A stretch of 15,661 nucleotides of DNA from an uncultured Eubacterium sp. (GTDB taxonomy: Bacteria > Bacillota > Clostridia > Lachnospirales > CAG-274), in contig UQRG01000020.1 in assembly GCA_900543365.1 (NCBI GenBank), forward strand, positions 1-15,661, read 5' to 3'. Below are positions 1-6,977 of the stretch, in pieces. The notes under the pieces are model-generated. The model had not been told where the DNA came from, did not search any database, and saw nothing but the letters and a program-made list of their open reading frames with translations. Every line of letters begins with the position of its first letter. Position 1 is the stretch's first letter. The position numbers were made by a program, and so were the translations under genes.

Positions 1-705
1 CAATGTGTTGGCAAATAATCGTAAATCAGTAAAACTTTTTTTCATATTTTGGTGATTACTTTCAACTTTGCCAATCATTTTTTCTTTTAAAGCGCTATTA
101 ACAAATATTTCTGTTTTTTCTGTATTCAAGTTATATTCTTTCACTTTTTCTATTATCTCCTTATGTATTTGACTATCATTTGTTTTTATAAGTAATTGAG
201 CCTTATCTAATGATATATTATCTCTTATTAACATTGTTTTAATTGTTCTGGTAAAAGTGTTTAGCTTAATATACATATCTATATCATCTATTGGCATTGT
301 CAATATTTGACCTATTTCGTCATTGTTGTATCCAAAGCCTTTAAAGAGTATGTTTATTGCATCTGACATTTCTACATAGTGCAGGCTCTTTCTATGTGCG
401 TTTTCAGCTATTGTTAATGCGGCAGCCTCTCTGTCACCAATTTCTGTTACTATTGCTGGTATACTGTCAATGCCTACCATTTTACAAGCCATTAGTCTGC
501 GTTCTCCAAATATAAGTTCATATACTTTTTTGTTTATTAGTCTTACACCTATTGGCTGCAATACTCCGTAATTTTTTATTGACTTAGCAAGCTGGTCTAA
601 ACTGCCTTTGTCAATATTTGACCTGGTCTGATATGGATTAGGCAATATTTTATCTACAGGCAAGTAAACAAGCCTATTTTCGCAATTATAGCTTTTATTT
701 CTCAT
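1..705 (-). CDS. ParB/Noc-like partition protein, C-terminus cut by window edge
   Basis: A minus-strand frame stays open for 235 codons from ATG at 705 to the window edge, so the C-terminus is missing. A strong ribosome binding site (GGGAGGT) lies 8 bases before the ATG. The N-terminal half is a ParB/Spo0J-type nuclease-fold domain: residues about 14-30 hold the typical entry segment (VDKILPNPYQTR), GERR is at 67-70 and ENAHR at 101-105, the two motifs that bind CTP and contact DNA in ParB clamps. A helix-turn-helix follows at about 126-150. Known ParB/Noc proteins bind parS-like palindromes and act in chromosome or plasmid segregation or nucleoid occlusion. No ParA ATPase is visible next to it, though one could lie beyond the left edge. 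Whether this is the chromosomal Spo0J, Noc, or a ParB-like regulator cannot be decided here. Confidence 0.85.
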   Translation of the reverse strand, partial: MRNKSYNCENRLVYLPVDKILPNPYQTRSNIDKGSLDQLAKSIKNYGVLQPIGVRLINKKVYELIFGERRLMACKMVGIDSIPAIVTEIGDREAAALTIAENAHRKSLHYVEMSDAINILFKGFGYNNDEIGQILTMPIDDIDMYIKLNTFTRTIKTMLIRDNISLDKAQLLIKTNDSQIHKEIIEKVKEYNLNTEKTEIFVNSALKEKMIGKVESNHQNMKKSFTDLRLFANTL

Positions 706-724
706 TTTAAGTACCTCCCAAAAC

Positions 725-763
725 TATGGTATAATTATAACATATTTACCAATTTTTACCATA
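725..763. promoter_or_regulatory. Triple TGGTA/TACCA repeat overlapping the parB-like promoter
   Basis: The intergenic stretch 706-861 holds no gene. It contains TATGGTA at 725-731 and two inverted copies, TTTACCA, at 745-751 and 755-761. The latter two are exactly 10 bp apart, one helical turn. On the minus strand a perfect TATAAT (734-739) sits between the forward and reverse copies, 28 bases before the parB-like ATG; no good -35 box was found. The layout suggests an operator, perhaps for autoregulation by the ParB-like protein, but this is inference. The sites do not resemble canonical parS. Confidence 0.3.
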
Positions 764-791
764 TATTTATTAACCTTTTTTATTTCATTTA

Positions 792-821
792 TCGACATTG
801 TGTTATATGCACATTTTTAAT
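792..821 (+). promoter_or_regulatory. Possible sigma-A promoter for the ferritin-like gene
   Basis: TCGACA (792-797) and TTTAAT (816-821) each match the sigma-A consensus at five of six positions and are separated by 18 bases, about 40 bases before the start codon at 862. The AT-rich background makes chance matches easy. Confidence 0.35.
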
Positions 822-861
822 TTTTTGTCATATAGATATATAAAGCCTAAAGGAGATTATT

Positions 862-1275
862 ATGTATTCTAATCAATTTGTTTTGGAATTAATTAAAGAC
901 GCAATTAATGATGAGCTGTCTGACAATAAGTTTTATGCTGACCTTGCTAAGGCTGTAAAGGATATTGATGATAAAAAAACTTTGGAACAAATGAGCCTTG
1001 ATGAAAAAAAACATTATGAAATGTTTGCAGATATTTATAAAAAGCTAAATGATAAGGAATATTCTCCAGAGAATGTTGAGTATAAAACTCTTGATACTAA
1101 TATTATTAACAATATTGAAAGGGCTATAAATGGGGAATTTGCTGGTGTTGAGGCTTATAGACCAATTCTTTTTGCTCTTGAAAATAAGCAGTTTAAAAAT
1201 TATTTGACAGAAATTATTACTGATGAACAAAACCACGCTGCTAAGTTAATTTATATGGTTAGTAAAAATAGGTAA
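862..1275 (+). CDS. Ferritin-like/rubrerythrin-type di-iron protein
   Basis: A 137-residue all-helical protein. It has the complete four-helix di-iron ligand pattern of ferritin-like proteins: E18 in helix 1, E48-x-x-H51 in helix 2, E92 in helix 3 and E122-x-x-H125 in helix 4. There is no rubredoxin-like Cys4 tail, so this is a stand-alone ferritin-like domain rather than a full rubrerythrin. Family members bind two irons and act in iron handling or oxygen/peroxide defence in anaerobes; the substrate is not readable from sequence. The start is set by AAAGGAG ending 7 bases before ATG. It appears to be transcribed alone, divergent from the ParB-like gene and convergent with nnr, with a hairpin right after its stop codon. 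Confidence 0.85.
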   Translation: MYSNQFVLELIKDAINDELSDNKFYADLAKAVKDIDDKKTLEQMSLDEKKHYEMFADIYKKLNDKEYSPENVEYKTLDTNIINNIERAINGEFAGVEAYRPILFALENKQFKNYLTEIITDEQNHAAKLIYMVSKNR

Positions 1276-1295
1276 AGGGCGATAATAATCGCCCT
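1276..1295. terminator. Hairpin terminator between convergent genes
   Basis: Perfect 8-bp stem AGGGCGAT / ATCGCCCT with a 4-base AATA loop, immediately after the ferritin-like stop codon. Only a weak T-rich tail follows on the plus strand. On the minus strand the hairpin is followed by TTTACCTATTTTT, so it may serve the convergent nnr transcript too. A near-identical hairpin follows dusB at 5607. Confidence 0.6.
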
Positions 1296-1322
1296 CTCAT
1301 TATGCTTATGATACTTAATTTT

Positions 1323-2771
1323 CTATAAATTTTCGCTTAGTTCTCTTAAAACATCTCCAATGCAGTTAGAAATGTCAAGGGCAAGAACACTATATTTACT
1401 TGTCTTTTTTTCAGCTATTTCACCGGCTTTGCCATTAATATATGCACCTAAGCAACAGGCATCATAAACATTAACACCTTGGGCAATAAGTCCCGTAATA
1501 ACACCGGTTAATGAATCACCACTGCCACCTTTACTCATAGCAGAAGTACCTGTAGTGTTAATGCAAATACAGCCATTAGGTGAAGCTATTACACTGTGGG
1601 TATCTTTTAATACTACAACTGTATTATATTTTTTGGCGTATTCTTTTGCTGTTTCTATTATATTTTCTTTTATATATTCTACACTTTTACCAGTTAATCT
1701 TGACATTTCTTTTAAATGTGGAGTAATAGCTGATGTATAGTTTTTAAGTTTATCATTTTCAGCTATTATGTTGAGAGCATCAGCATCAGCAATAACAGGA
1801 CATTTGGCATTTTTTAAAACATATTCAACAATATTTTTACTTTCTTCACTTATGCCTAAACCAGAGCCAATAGCAATAACATTACTGTAAGATAAGTTTA
1901 TATTATCTCTATTTGTTGTTACTGCTTCTGGTAAAGTGTTGTGAATAACATTAATTGTGTGTTGAGTTGAACATATATTTACAAGTCCACAGCCTACTCT
2001 ATAAGCAGATGTTCCGTTTATAACAGCTGCACCTGACATTGTGTCACAGCCAGATATAAACATAGCCTTGCCATAAGTTCCTTTGTTAGAATTTTTTGGT
2101 CTTTTAGGCATTAAATCAATAGGATTATCAAGTGTAAATGTTTTAAAATCATCAATGTAAGGTATACCGATATTTTTCACAATTAATTTGCCTATGTGTA
2201 AATAAGCAGGATACAATAACAAGCCAATTTTAGGCAAGTGGAAAGTAACAGTAACATTGGCATTAACAGCAATTCCATAGTCATTACCACTGTTACTGTC
2301 AACACCGGTAGGGCAGTCAATTGACACAATAAATTTGCCCTTGTTTATTATATTAACAAGGTTTATATACTTTTCATTTAATCTTCTTGTTAGTCCGGTA
2401 CCAATTAAGGCATCAACAACTATGTCATAATCTAATATATTTATACTTTCTGTGTCATAAATAATATTACTGTTATAGTTTTCCAGTATTTCAAGATTTG
2501 TTTTGCAATCTTTTGTTGACTTTTCTTTTTCACCAATAAATACAATTTTAGTTTTAATGCTATTAGCCATTAACATTCTAGCAATAGCTAAACCATCACC
2601 ACCATTGTTGCCTTTTCCTGCAAATATAATTACACTTTTAGGTTTGTATGAAAGTATAACATCAGTAGCTCCTATGGCAGCATTTTCCATTAATATTAGT
2701 GATGGAACTTTTTTATCTTCTATAGCTATTCTTTCAACTTCTTTCATTTGGCTGTTGCTTAATAAATACAT
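1323..2771 (-). CDS. nnr: Bifunctional NAD(P)H-hydrate epimerase / ADP-dependent dehydratase
   Basis: This 482-residue protein repairs hydrated, inactive NADH and NADPH. The N-terminal YjeF_N-type epimerase domain (about 1-213) interconverts R and S hydrates: it shows AGKGNNGGDG at 51-60, VDALIGTGL at 119-127 and DCPTGVDSNSG at 152-162, all signature motifs. The C-terminal ribokinase-like dehydratase domain (about 220-480) removes water from the S form using ADP: it shows TPHLKEMSRL at 350-359 and the nucleotide/anion-hole motif SKGGSGDSLTG at 413-423, with D419 as the expected catalytic residue. Length matches the usual bifunctional bacterial enzyme. The start has AGGAAGTG upstream. It lies 11 bases downstream of acpS on the same strand, a neighbour pair seen in many Firmicutes, so the two are probably co-transcribed. 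All key motifs are intact. Confidence 0.95.
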   Translation of the reverse strand: MYLLSNSQMKEVERIAIEDKKVPSLILMENAAIGATDVILSYKPKSVIIFAGKGNNGGDGLAIARMLMANSIKTKIVFIGEKEKSTKDCKTNLEILENYNSNIIYDTESINILDYDIVVDALIGTGLTRRLNEKYINLVNIINKGKFIVSIDCPTGVDSNSGNDYGIAVNANVTVTFHLPKIGLLLYPAYLHIGKLIVKNIGIPYIDDFKTFTLDNPIDLMPKRPKNSNKGTYGKAMFISGCDTMSGAAVINGTSAYRVGCGLVNICSTQHTINVIHNTLPEAVTTNRDNINLSYSNVIAIGSGLGISEESKNIVEYVLKNAKCPVIADADALNIIAENDKLKNYTSAITPHLKEMSRLTGKSVEYIKENIIETAKEYAKKYNTVVVLKDTHSVIASPNGCICINTTGTSAMSKGGSGDSLTGVITGLIAQGVNVYDACCLGAYINGKAGEIAEKKTSKYSVLALDISNCIGDVLRELSENL

Positions 2772-2782
2772 ATATTCACTTC

Positions 2783-3142
2783 CTATTCTATTATTGCAAA
2801 AGCTATTGCACTTGTGTTGTTGTGGCTAATTGAAATATGTATGCTATTTCCATTAACAGACTTAAATATTTCAAGAGTATTACCATATAAATTGACATAA
2901 GGCTTACCACTTTTTTCTCTCAAGACCTCAATTTCAACTGGTGAACAGCCTGCAAAACCGGTGCCTAAAGCCTTAGCTACTGCTTCTTTAACGGCAAAGT
3001 TACCAGCCAAAGTTTGTGGATTTACTTTGTGATATAGACTTTGTTCCTTTTTAGTAAATATTTTATCTAAAAAACTCTGTTTTTCTATAGCTTTTTTTAT
3101 TCTATCTATTTCTATTATATCTGTGCCTATTCCTTTTATCAT
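2783..3142 (-). CDS. acpS: Holo-[acyl-carrier-protein] synthase
   Basis: A 119-residue protein, the normal size for AcpS, which transfers phosphopantetheine from coenzyme A to a serine of acyl carrier protein for fatty acid synthesis. It opens with the diagnostic GIGTDIIEIDRI (4-15), where D8 is the Mg2+ ligand. The second conserved block VKEAVAKALGTG (51-62) carries E53, and the C-terminal HISISHNNTSAIAFA (102-116) is the typical family ending. The frame stays open 22 codons further upstream, but the ATG at 3142 is chosen because GGGAGGT sits 6 bases before it and the protein then starts exactly like known AcpS. It is the first gene of the acpS-nnr pair. Confidence 0.95.
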   Translation of the reverse strand: MIKGIGTDIIEIDRIKKAIEKQSFLDKIFTKKEQSLYHKVNPQTLAGNFAVKEAVAKALGTGFAGCSPVEIEVLREKSGKPYVNLYGNTLEIFKSVNGNSIHISISHNNTSAIAFAIIE

Positions 3143-3163
3143 AAAATACCTCCCTTTATTTTT

Positions 3164-3192
3164 AGTATAACTTAATAATTCAAAAAAAACAA
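3164..3192 (-). promoter_or_regulatory. Possible promoter for acpS-nnr
   Basis: On the minus strand TATACT (3169-3164) is a five-of-six match to the -10 consensus, with TTGTTT (3192-3187) 17 bases upstream as a weak -35. It lies about 22 bases before the acpS start codon and its ribosome binding site. Confidence 0.4.
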
Positions 3193-3202
3193 TAATAAAT
3201 AA

Positions 3203-3231
3203 TTGCAAAAATATAAAACTTTTGATATTAT
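3203..3231 (+). promoter_or_regulatory. Possible promoter for birA cluster
   Basis: TTGCAA (3203-3208), a 17-base spacer and TATTAT (3226-3231), then an AGAGGGTG ribosome binding site and the birA ATG at 3251. The -35 boxes of this and the acpS promoter are only 10 bases apart, back to back, so the two directions may be co-regulated. Confidence 0.45.
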
Positions 3232-3250
3232 ATTATAAGAGGGTGAAATT

Positions 3251-4204
3251 ATGAAATTTAAAATACTTGATTTGCTTAGAAATAGGAATGATTATGTTTC
3301 CGGTGAAGAAATCGGTGCTTTCCTTGGAGTTTCAAGGACTGCAATTTGGAAAAACATAATAAAGTTAAAGGATATAGGCTAAAACATTGAGTCTGTAAGT
3401 AACAAGGGCTATAGACTTGTTGATGACAGAGATATTGTTAATGAATATGAAATAAATTATGACAATGTTATATTTAATGCTGAAATTGATTCTACTAATA
3501 ACGAGTGTAAGCGTCAAGCCGACAAAGGTTGTAAATCAGGCTTGCTTGTAACTTGCGATAATCAAACTGCTGGCAAGGGCAGACTTGGCAGGTCTTGGAC
3601 TGGTGATAGTAACAAGGGGCTTTATATGAGTATGGTTTTGCGACCTGAAATTATGCCTAGTGAAGCATCTCAAATTACTCTTGTGGCAGGCATAGTTTTA
3701 AGGAGAGTTATTGAAAGATTTACTAACTGTACTGTTAAAATTAAATGGCCTAATGATATTATTATAAATGGTAAAAAAGTTGCTGGTATTCTTACTGAAA
3801 TGAGTGCTGAAATGGAAAAAGTCAATTACATAGTTTTGGGAATTGGTATAAATGTAAATACTGAATCCTATGATGGAGAACTTAAGGACAAGGCAACATC
3901 AATGTTTATTGAAACTGGCATTAAGTTTAAAAGAAAAGATGTTATAAATGAGTTTATTCAGGAGTTTTTGCCTAGTTATGGTATATTTTGTCAAAGTGGT
4001 TTTAATGTTTTTGTAGACGAGTACAATAAAAACTGTGCTAATGTAGGTAAGGAAGTTAAAACTATTAATGTCAAAAATGAAACACAAGGCATTGCAAAAG
4101 GTGTAAATTCAAAAGGAGAACTCGTTGTAAAAACCAATAGTGGACTTGCAACAGTTTTTGCAGGTGAGGTTTCATTAAGGTTAAGTAATAATAAATATAT
4201 TTAG
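3251..4204 (+). pseudogene. birA: Biotin-protein ligase/repressor BirA, interrupted by TAA at codon 44
   Basis: Read through one stop, this frame gives a complete 317-residue class II BirA. It has an N-terminal winged helix-turn-helix (about 1-60), the substrate motif STN (81-83), the biotinyl-AMP loop GKGRLGRSW (108-116), KWPNDI (165-170), GIGINVN and a C-terminal beta-barrel. The enzyme activates biotin with ATP and attaches it to biotin carrier proteins; the winged helix usually represses biotin genes. The TAA at 3380-3382 sits where the family has an aromatic residue before the wing (DIG-stop-NIES), so one base change from TAT or TAC would explain it. The frame is intact on both sides. 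After the stop the first in-frame start-like codon is TTG at 3542, with no ribosome binding site and beyond the STN motif, so a working ligase from restart is unlikely. Otherwise it looks undecayed, which fits a recent mutation or a sequencing error. Expected first gene of a cluster with the 120-aa gene and dusB. Confidence 0.85.
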
Positions 4205-4220
4205 GAGGGTAATATTTAAT

Positions 4221-4583
4221 ATGATAGAAGAAAGAGAACCTATATTTCCAGATAATAAGGATATATTAAGTGCTGCATCATACTATAATCACGGATATTT
4301 GCTTGTGGCTAAGTTTGAAAGATTGCCTAGTAGGGTTAGAAGTCATCTTAAATATATTACTGTTTATTTGGCTGAAACTACAAAGGGTATTGCTGTTTTA
4401 GGCTTTTATAGAGATAGTGGTGACCTTTTTATTGAAGTTAAAAGTAAGGCTGATGACTTCTTTTATGATGAAATTGAGGCAAGACTTGAGGTAAGTTATG
4501 TTCAATGTGTCCACGAAGAAATTTTACAGGAACTTACATTGTGGTACAAAACTTTTATAATGGGTGTTAAAGAATGGGATTAA
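4221..4583 (+). CDS. Conserved small protein of unknown function (DUF6145-like?)
   Basis: A 120-residue acidic, soluble protein with no signal peptide or membrane segment. AGGAGGG lies about 11 bases before ATG. The pattern, an N-terminal AASYYNHGYLL stretch, then VRSHLKYITVYLAE, a central hydrophobic strand region, DDFFYDEIEA and a C-terminal helix with ELTLWYK, reminds me of a small Lachnospiraceae family that I recall as DUF6145; this is from memory and uncertain. It lies 16 bases after birA and its last 10 bases overlap the start of dusB (ATGGGATTAA shared), so translation of the two is probably coupled. The partner genes act in tRNA modification and biotin transfer, which gives no clear hint of function. 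Confidence 0.8.
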   Translation: MIEEREPIFPDNKDILSAASYYNHGYLLVAKFERLPSRVRSHLKYITVYLAETTKGIAVLGFYRDSGDLFIEVKSKADDFFYDEIEARLEVSYVQCVHEEILQELTLWYKTFIMGVKEWD

Positions 4584-5554
4584 ATATTGGAAATATAGAA
4601 CTTGAAAATAATGTTTTTTTAGCTCCAATGGCAGGAGTTACTGACAAGGTATTTAGAACTATTTGCAAAGAGATGGGTTGTGGACTTGTTTATTCTGAAA
4701 TGGTTAGTGCAAAGGGTATGAAGTATAATAATAAAAATACAACTCAGCTTTTACAAGTTGACCCTAGTGAAAAGCCTTGTGCTATCCAGATATTTGGCTC
4801 AGAACCAGAAACTATGGCTGATATGGCAAGAAAATTAAACCAATACGAAGATATTGCTATTATTGATATTAATATGGGCTGTCCTGCTCCTAAAATTGTA
4901 AAAAATGGTGAGGGTTCTGCTTTGTCTTTAAATACAGACCTTGTGGCGAGAATTGTTGAGGCTGTTTCAAAGGCATCTAATAAGCCTGTTACAATTAAGT
5001 TTAGAAAGGGCTTTGATGATAACCATATTAATGCTGTTGAAATGGGCAAAATAGCTGAAAATAATGGGGCATCGGCTATTACAATACACGGCAGAACTAG
5101 AGAACAGTATTATGCTGGTAAGGCTGATTGGGATATTATTAAGGCTGTTAAAAGTGAAGTCAAAACTATACCTGTTATAGGAAATGGTGATATTTTTAAA
5201 CCAGAAGATGCTAAGAATATGCTTGACTACACAAATTGTGATGCTGTTATGATTGGTAGAGGTTGTCAAGGTAATCCTTTTATATTTAAAAGAACTATAC
5301 ATTATTTAAATACTGGCGAACTTTTGCCTGAACCTAGCTGGGAAGATAGACTTAATATGGCTGAAAGACATTTGGATATGCTTGTTGACTATAAAGGTGA
5401 AGTAATTGGTGTAAGGGAAATGCGAAAAAATATTGGCTGGTATATTAAAGGTTTGCCTCATTGTGCTGAAATGCGTGTTAAAATAAATGCTACTGTTGGT
5501 AGAGAAAATATGAGAGCTGTTATAAATGAAATGAGAAACTTGATTGTTAGGTGA
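4574..5554 (+). CDS. dusB: tRNA-dihydrouridine synthase
   Basis: A 326-residue flavoprotein of the Dus family, which reduces specific uridines in tRNA D-loops using FMN and NADPH. The N-terminal TIM barrel carries VFLAPMAGVTD (14-24), the catalytic cysteine in NMGCPAPK (C103), the FMN/tRNA-binding IHGRTREQYY (171-180), the flavin phosphate motifs VIGNGDI (201-207) and MIGRGCQGNP (226-235), and a C-terminal helical tRNA-binding domain from about 250. Motif spacing fits the DusB/NifR3 branch typical of Firmicutes. The start ATG overlaps the stop of the preceding gene and lacks a strong separate ribosome binding site, in line with translational coupling. A terminator hairpin follows 52 bases after the stop. 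Confidence 0.95.
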   Translation: MGLNIGNIELENNVFLAPMAGVTDKVFRTICKEMGCGLVYSEMVSAKGMKYNNKNTTQLLQVDPSEKPCAIQIFGSEPETMADMARKLNQYEDIAIIDINMGCPAPKIVKNGEGSALSLNTDLVARIVEAVSKASNKPVTIKFRKGFDDNHINAVEMGKIAENNGASAITIHGRTREQYYAGKADWDIIKAVKSEVKTIPVIGNGDIFKPEDAKNMLDYTNCDAVMIGRGCQGNPFIFKRTIHYLNTGELLPEPSWEDRLNMAERHLDMLVDYKGEVIGVREMRKNIGWYIKGLPHCAEMRVKINATVGRENMRAVINEMRNLIVR

Positions 5555-5606
5555 ATTATAGTGTAGTAATAATATAATTTTCTCAAATAATAGATAACAT
5601 ATAATT

Positions 5607-5629
5607 GGGGCGATAGTAATCGCCCCTTT
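5607..5629. terminator. Hairpin terminator after dusB
   Basis: Perfect 8-bp stem GGGGCGAT / ATCGCCCC, AGTA loop, followed by TTTAACTTT. It closes the birA-dusB cluster and lies between convergent dusB and the oadG-like gene, so it may act on both strands. It shares seven stem bases per arm with the hairpin at 1276. Confidence 0.65.
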
Positions 5630-5654
5630 AACTTTATGAATAATAAATATTAAT

Positions 5655-5774
5655 TTACTTATTTCCAATCTTTCCCATTAAATATACCACGCTGCCAATT
5701 AATGCCATAACAAAAAGCACACCTAACATACCTTGCCAAAGCATATTAATGGCTTGAATTAAATTTTCACTCAT
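5655..5774 (-). CDS. OadG-related small membrane subunit (39 aa)
   Basis: A 39-codon gene with a perfect AAGGAGG ribosome binding site 7 bases before its ATG. That site overlaps the oadB stop codon, and the gap between the two genes is 12 bases. The product is one hydrophobic span (about 12-34, MLWQGMLGVLFVMALIGSVV) followed by a short basic tail (KIGNK). The position and the GM-x-x-V-x-F pattern fit a minimal gamma subunit of Na+-translocating decarboxylases. Full-length OadG proteins have a longer C-terminal region that helps bind the alpha subunit; this one lacks it. Its likely role is to stabilise the beta subunit in the membrane. It is easily missed by gene callers because of its size. 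Confidence 0.75.
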   Translation of the reverse strand: MSENLIQAINMLWQGMLGVLFVMALIGSVVYLMGKIGNK

Positions 5775-5786
5775 TGTTATTCCTCC

Positions 5787-6914
5787 TTACATAAAGAAAC
5801 CTAATATAATACCACCTGCAATAACAGAGGCAATCTGACCAGAAACATTAGCACCAACAGCGTGCATTAAAAGGTGATTTTGCTTATCTTCTGCAATACC
5901 CATTTTTTCTACAACTCTTGATGACATTGGAAAGGCTGAAATACCAGCAGCACCAACCATTGGATTTATCTTTTTCTTAGAAAACAGGTTTAAAAATTTA
6001 GCAAACATTATACCACCAATTGTGTCAATTACAAATGCTACAAGACCAAGAGCCATAATCATAATAGTATCAATACTTACAAATTTATCAGCTTCCATTG
6101 AAAATGAAATTGTTATACCTAATAAAAGAGTAACAAGATTAACAAGTTCGTTTTGAGCTGTTTTAGCAAGGGAGTTAAGTACTCCACATTCTCTTAAAAG
6201 ATTACCAAACATAAGGAAACCAACAAGGGCAACAGATGCCGGAGCTACAAAGCCTGCAATAAATGTTACAACAATAGGAAACATAATTCTTGTGGTTTTT
6301 GTTACATTAGTTGGGTTGTATTCCATTCGTATTAATCTTTCTTTTTTAGTTGTTACCAGCTTTATTGCAAAAGGCTGTATAATAGGCACAAGAGCCATAT
6401 AAGAATAGGCAGCAACAGCAATAGCACCTATATAGTTTGACTTTAATACTTGTGACACAAGTATTGATGTAGGACCGTCAGCAGCACCAATAATACCTAT
6501 TGAACTTGCGTCTTTAATATCAAAGCCTAAAATAACTGCAATAATTATAGTTAAAAATATACCTAACTGTGCTGCTCCGCCAAACAAAAACATTTTTGGA
6601 TTTGATAACAAAGGTCCAAAGTCAATCATAGCACCAATACCTATAAATAAAAGTAGTGGAAATGCCTCTGATGCTTCAATACCTGCTTGAAATAGCCATT
6701 GTATTATGCCGTGGCTTACACCGACTCCTTCAGTTACTCTGTCTACAACACCTGAAAGAGGTAAATTAACAAGTATTGCCCCAAAGCCCATTGGTAACAA
6801 AAGTGACGGCTCATACTGCTTTTTAATAGCAATATATATTAAAAATAAGCCTACACAGTACATTACAATTTGTTGCCAGGTTACTGCTAAAATTCCTTCA
6901 TACAAAAATTCCAT
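5787..6914 (-). CDS. oadB: Na+-translocating decarboxylase, beta (membrane pump) subunit
   Basis: A 375-residue polytopic membrane protein of the OadB/MmdB/GcdB family. In the known complexes this subunit decarboxylates carboxybiotin carried by the biotin subunit and uses the energy to export Na+. Visible signatures are MIDFGPLLSNP (96-106), the highly conserved GAADGPTSI (143-151) with the essential aspartate D146 that binds Na+, NPMVGAAGISAFPMSSRV near residues 317-334, and the C-terminal HAVGANVSGQIASVIAGG. Length is typical. The frame extends 23 codons further upstream into the leader terminator, but ATG at 6914 is chosen because AAAGGAGG lies 7 bases before it and known OadB proteins begin near there. 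No alpha (carboxyltransferase/biotin carrier) gene is adjacent, so the substrate (oxaloacetate, methylmalonyl-CoA or glutaconyl-CoA) cannot be told; the oadB symbol is by family only. Confidence 0.92.
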   Translation of the reverse strand: MEFLYEGILAVTWQQIVMYCVGLFLIYIAIKKQYEPSLLLPMGFGAILVNLPLSGVVDRVTEGVGVSHGIIQWLFQAGIEASEAFPLLLFIGIGAMIDFGPLLSNPKMFLFGGAAQLGIFLTIIIAVILGFDIKDASSIGIIGAADGPTSILVSQVLKSNYIGAIAVAAYSYMALVPIIQPFAIKLVTTKKERLIRMEYNPTNVTKTTRIMFPIVVTFIAGFVAPASVALVGFLMFGNLLRECGVLNSLAKTAQNELVNLVTLLLGITISFSMEADKFVSIDTIMIMALGLVAFVIDTIGGIMFAKFLNLFSKKKINPMVGAAGISAFPMSSRVVEKMGIAEDKQNHLLMHAVGANVSGQIASVIAGGIILGFFM

Positions 6915-6941
6915 TTTTAATCCTCCTTTATTTTTGGGGTC

Positions 6942-6977
6942 AAAAAAAGACCAATACTCCTTTCGGAATATTGGTCT
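6942..6977 (-). terminator. Intrinsic terminator in the oadB leader
   Basis: On the minus strand AGACCAATA (6977-6969) pairs perfectly with TATTGGTCT (6956-6948). An inner TCC/GGA extension closes over a GAAA loop, and a run of seven T follows (6948-6942). It lies about 28 bases before the oadB start codon and inside its own leader, so it must be a conditional terminator rather than an operon end. Its 5' arm overlaps the 3' closing strand of the upstream structured RNA. Confidence 0.85.

Noticed and set aside
706..861. Canonical parS site near the ParB-like gene
   Set aside because: No TGTTTCACGTGAAACA-like palindrome is visible in the intergenic region or elsewhere that I noticed.
2503..2829. 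Plus-strand frames opposite nnr and other antisense or overlapping frames along the window
   Set aside because: They lie inside strongly supported genes, lack ribosome binding sites and show no recognisable protein features.
3143..3208. Extended start of AcpS at 3208
   Set aside because: The extension overlaps the proposed promoter and GGGAGGT site; the protein from 3142 begins with the family-standard sequence.
3542..4204. Independent gene starting at TTG 3542 for a short biotin ligase
   Set aside because: There is no ribosome binding site before the TTG, and the product would lack the STN substrate motif and the first strand of the catalytic domain. It is better read as the 3' part of interrupted birA.
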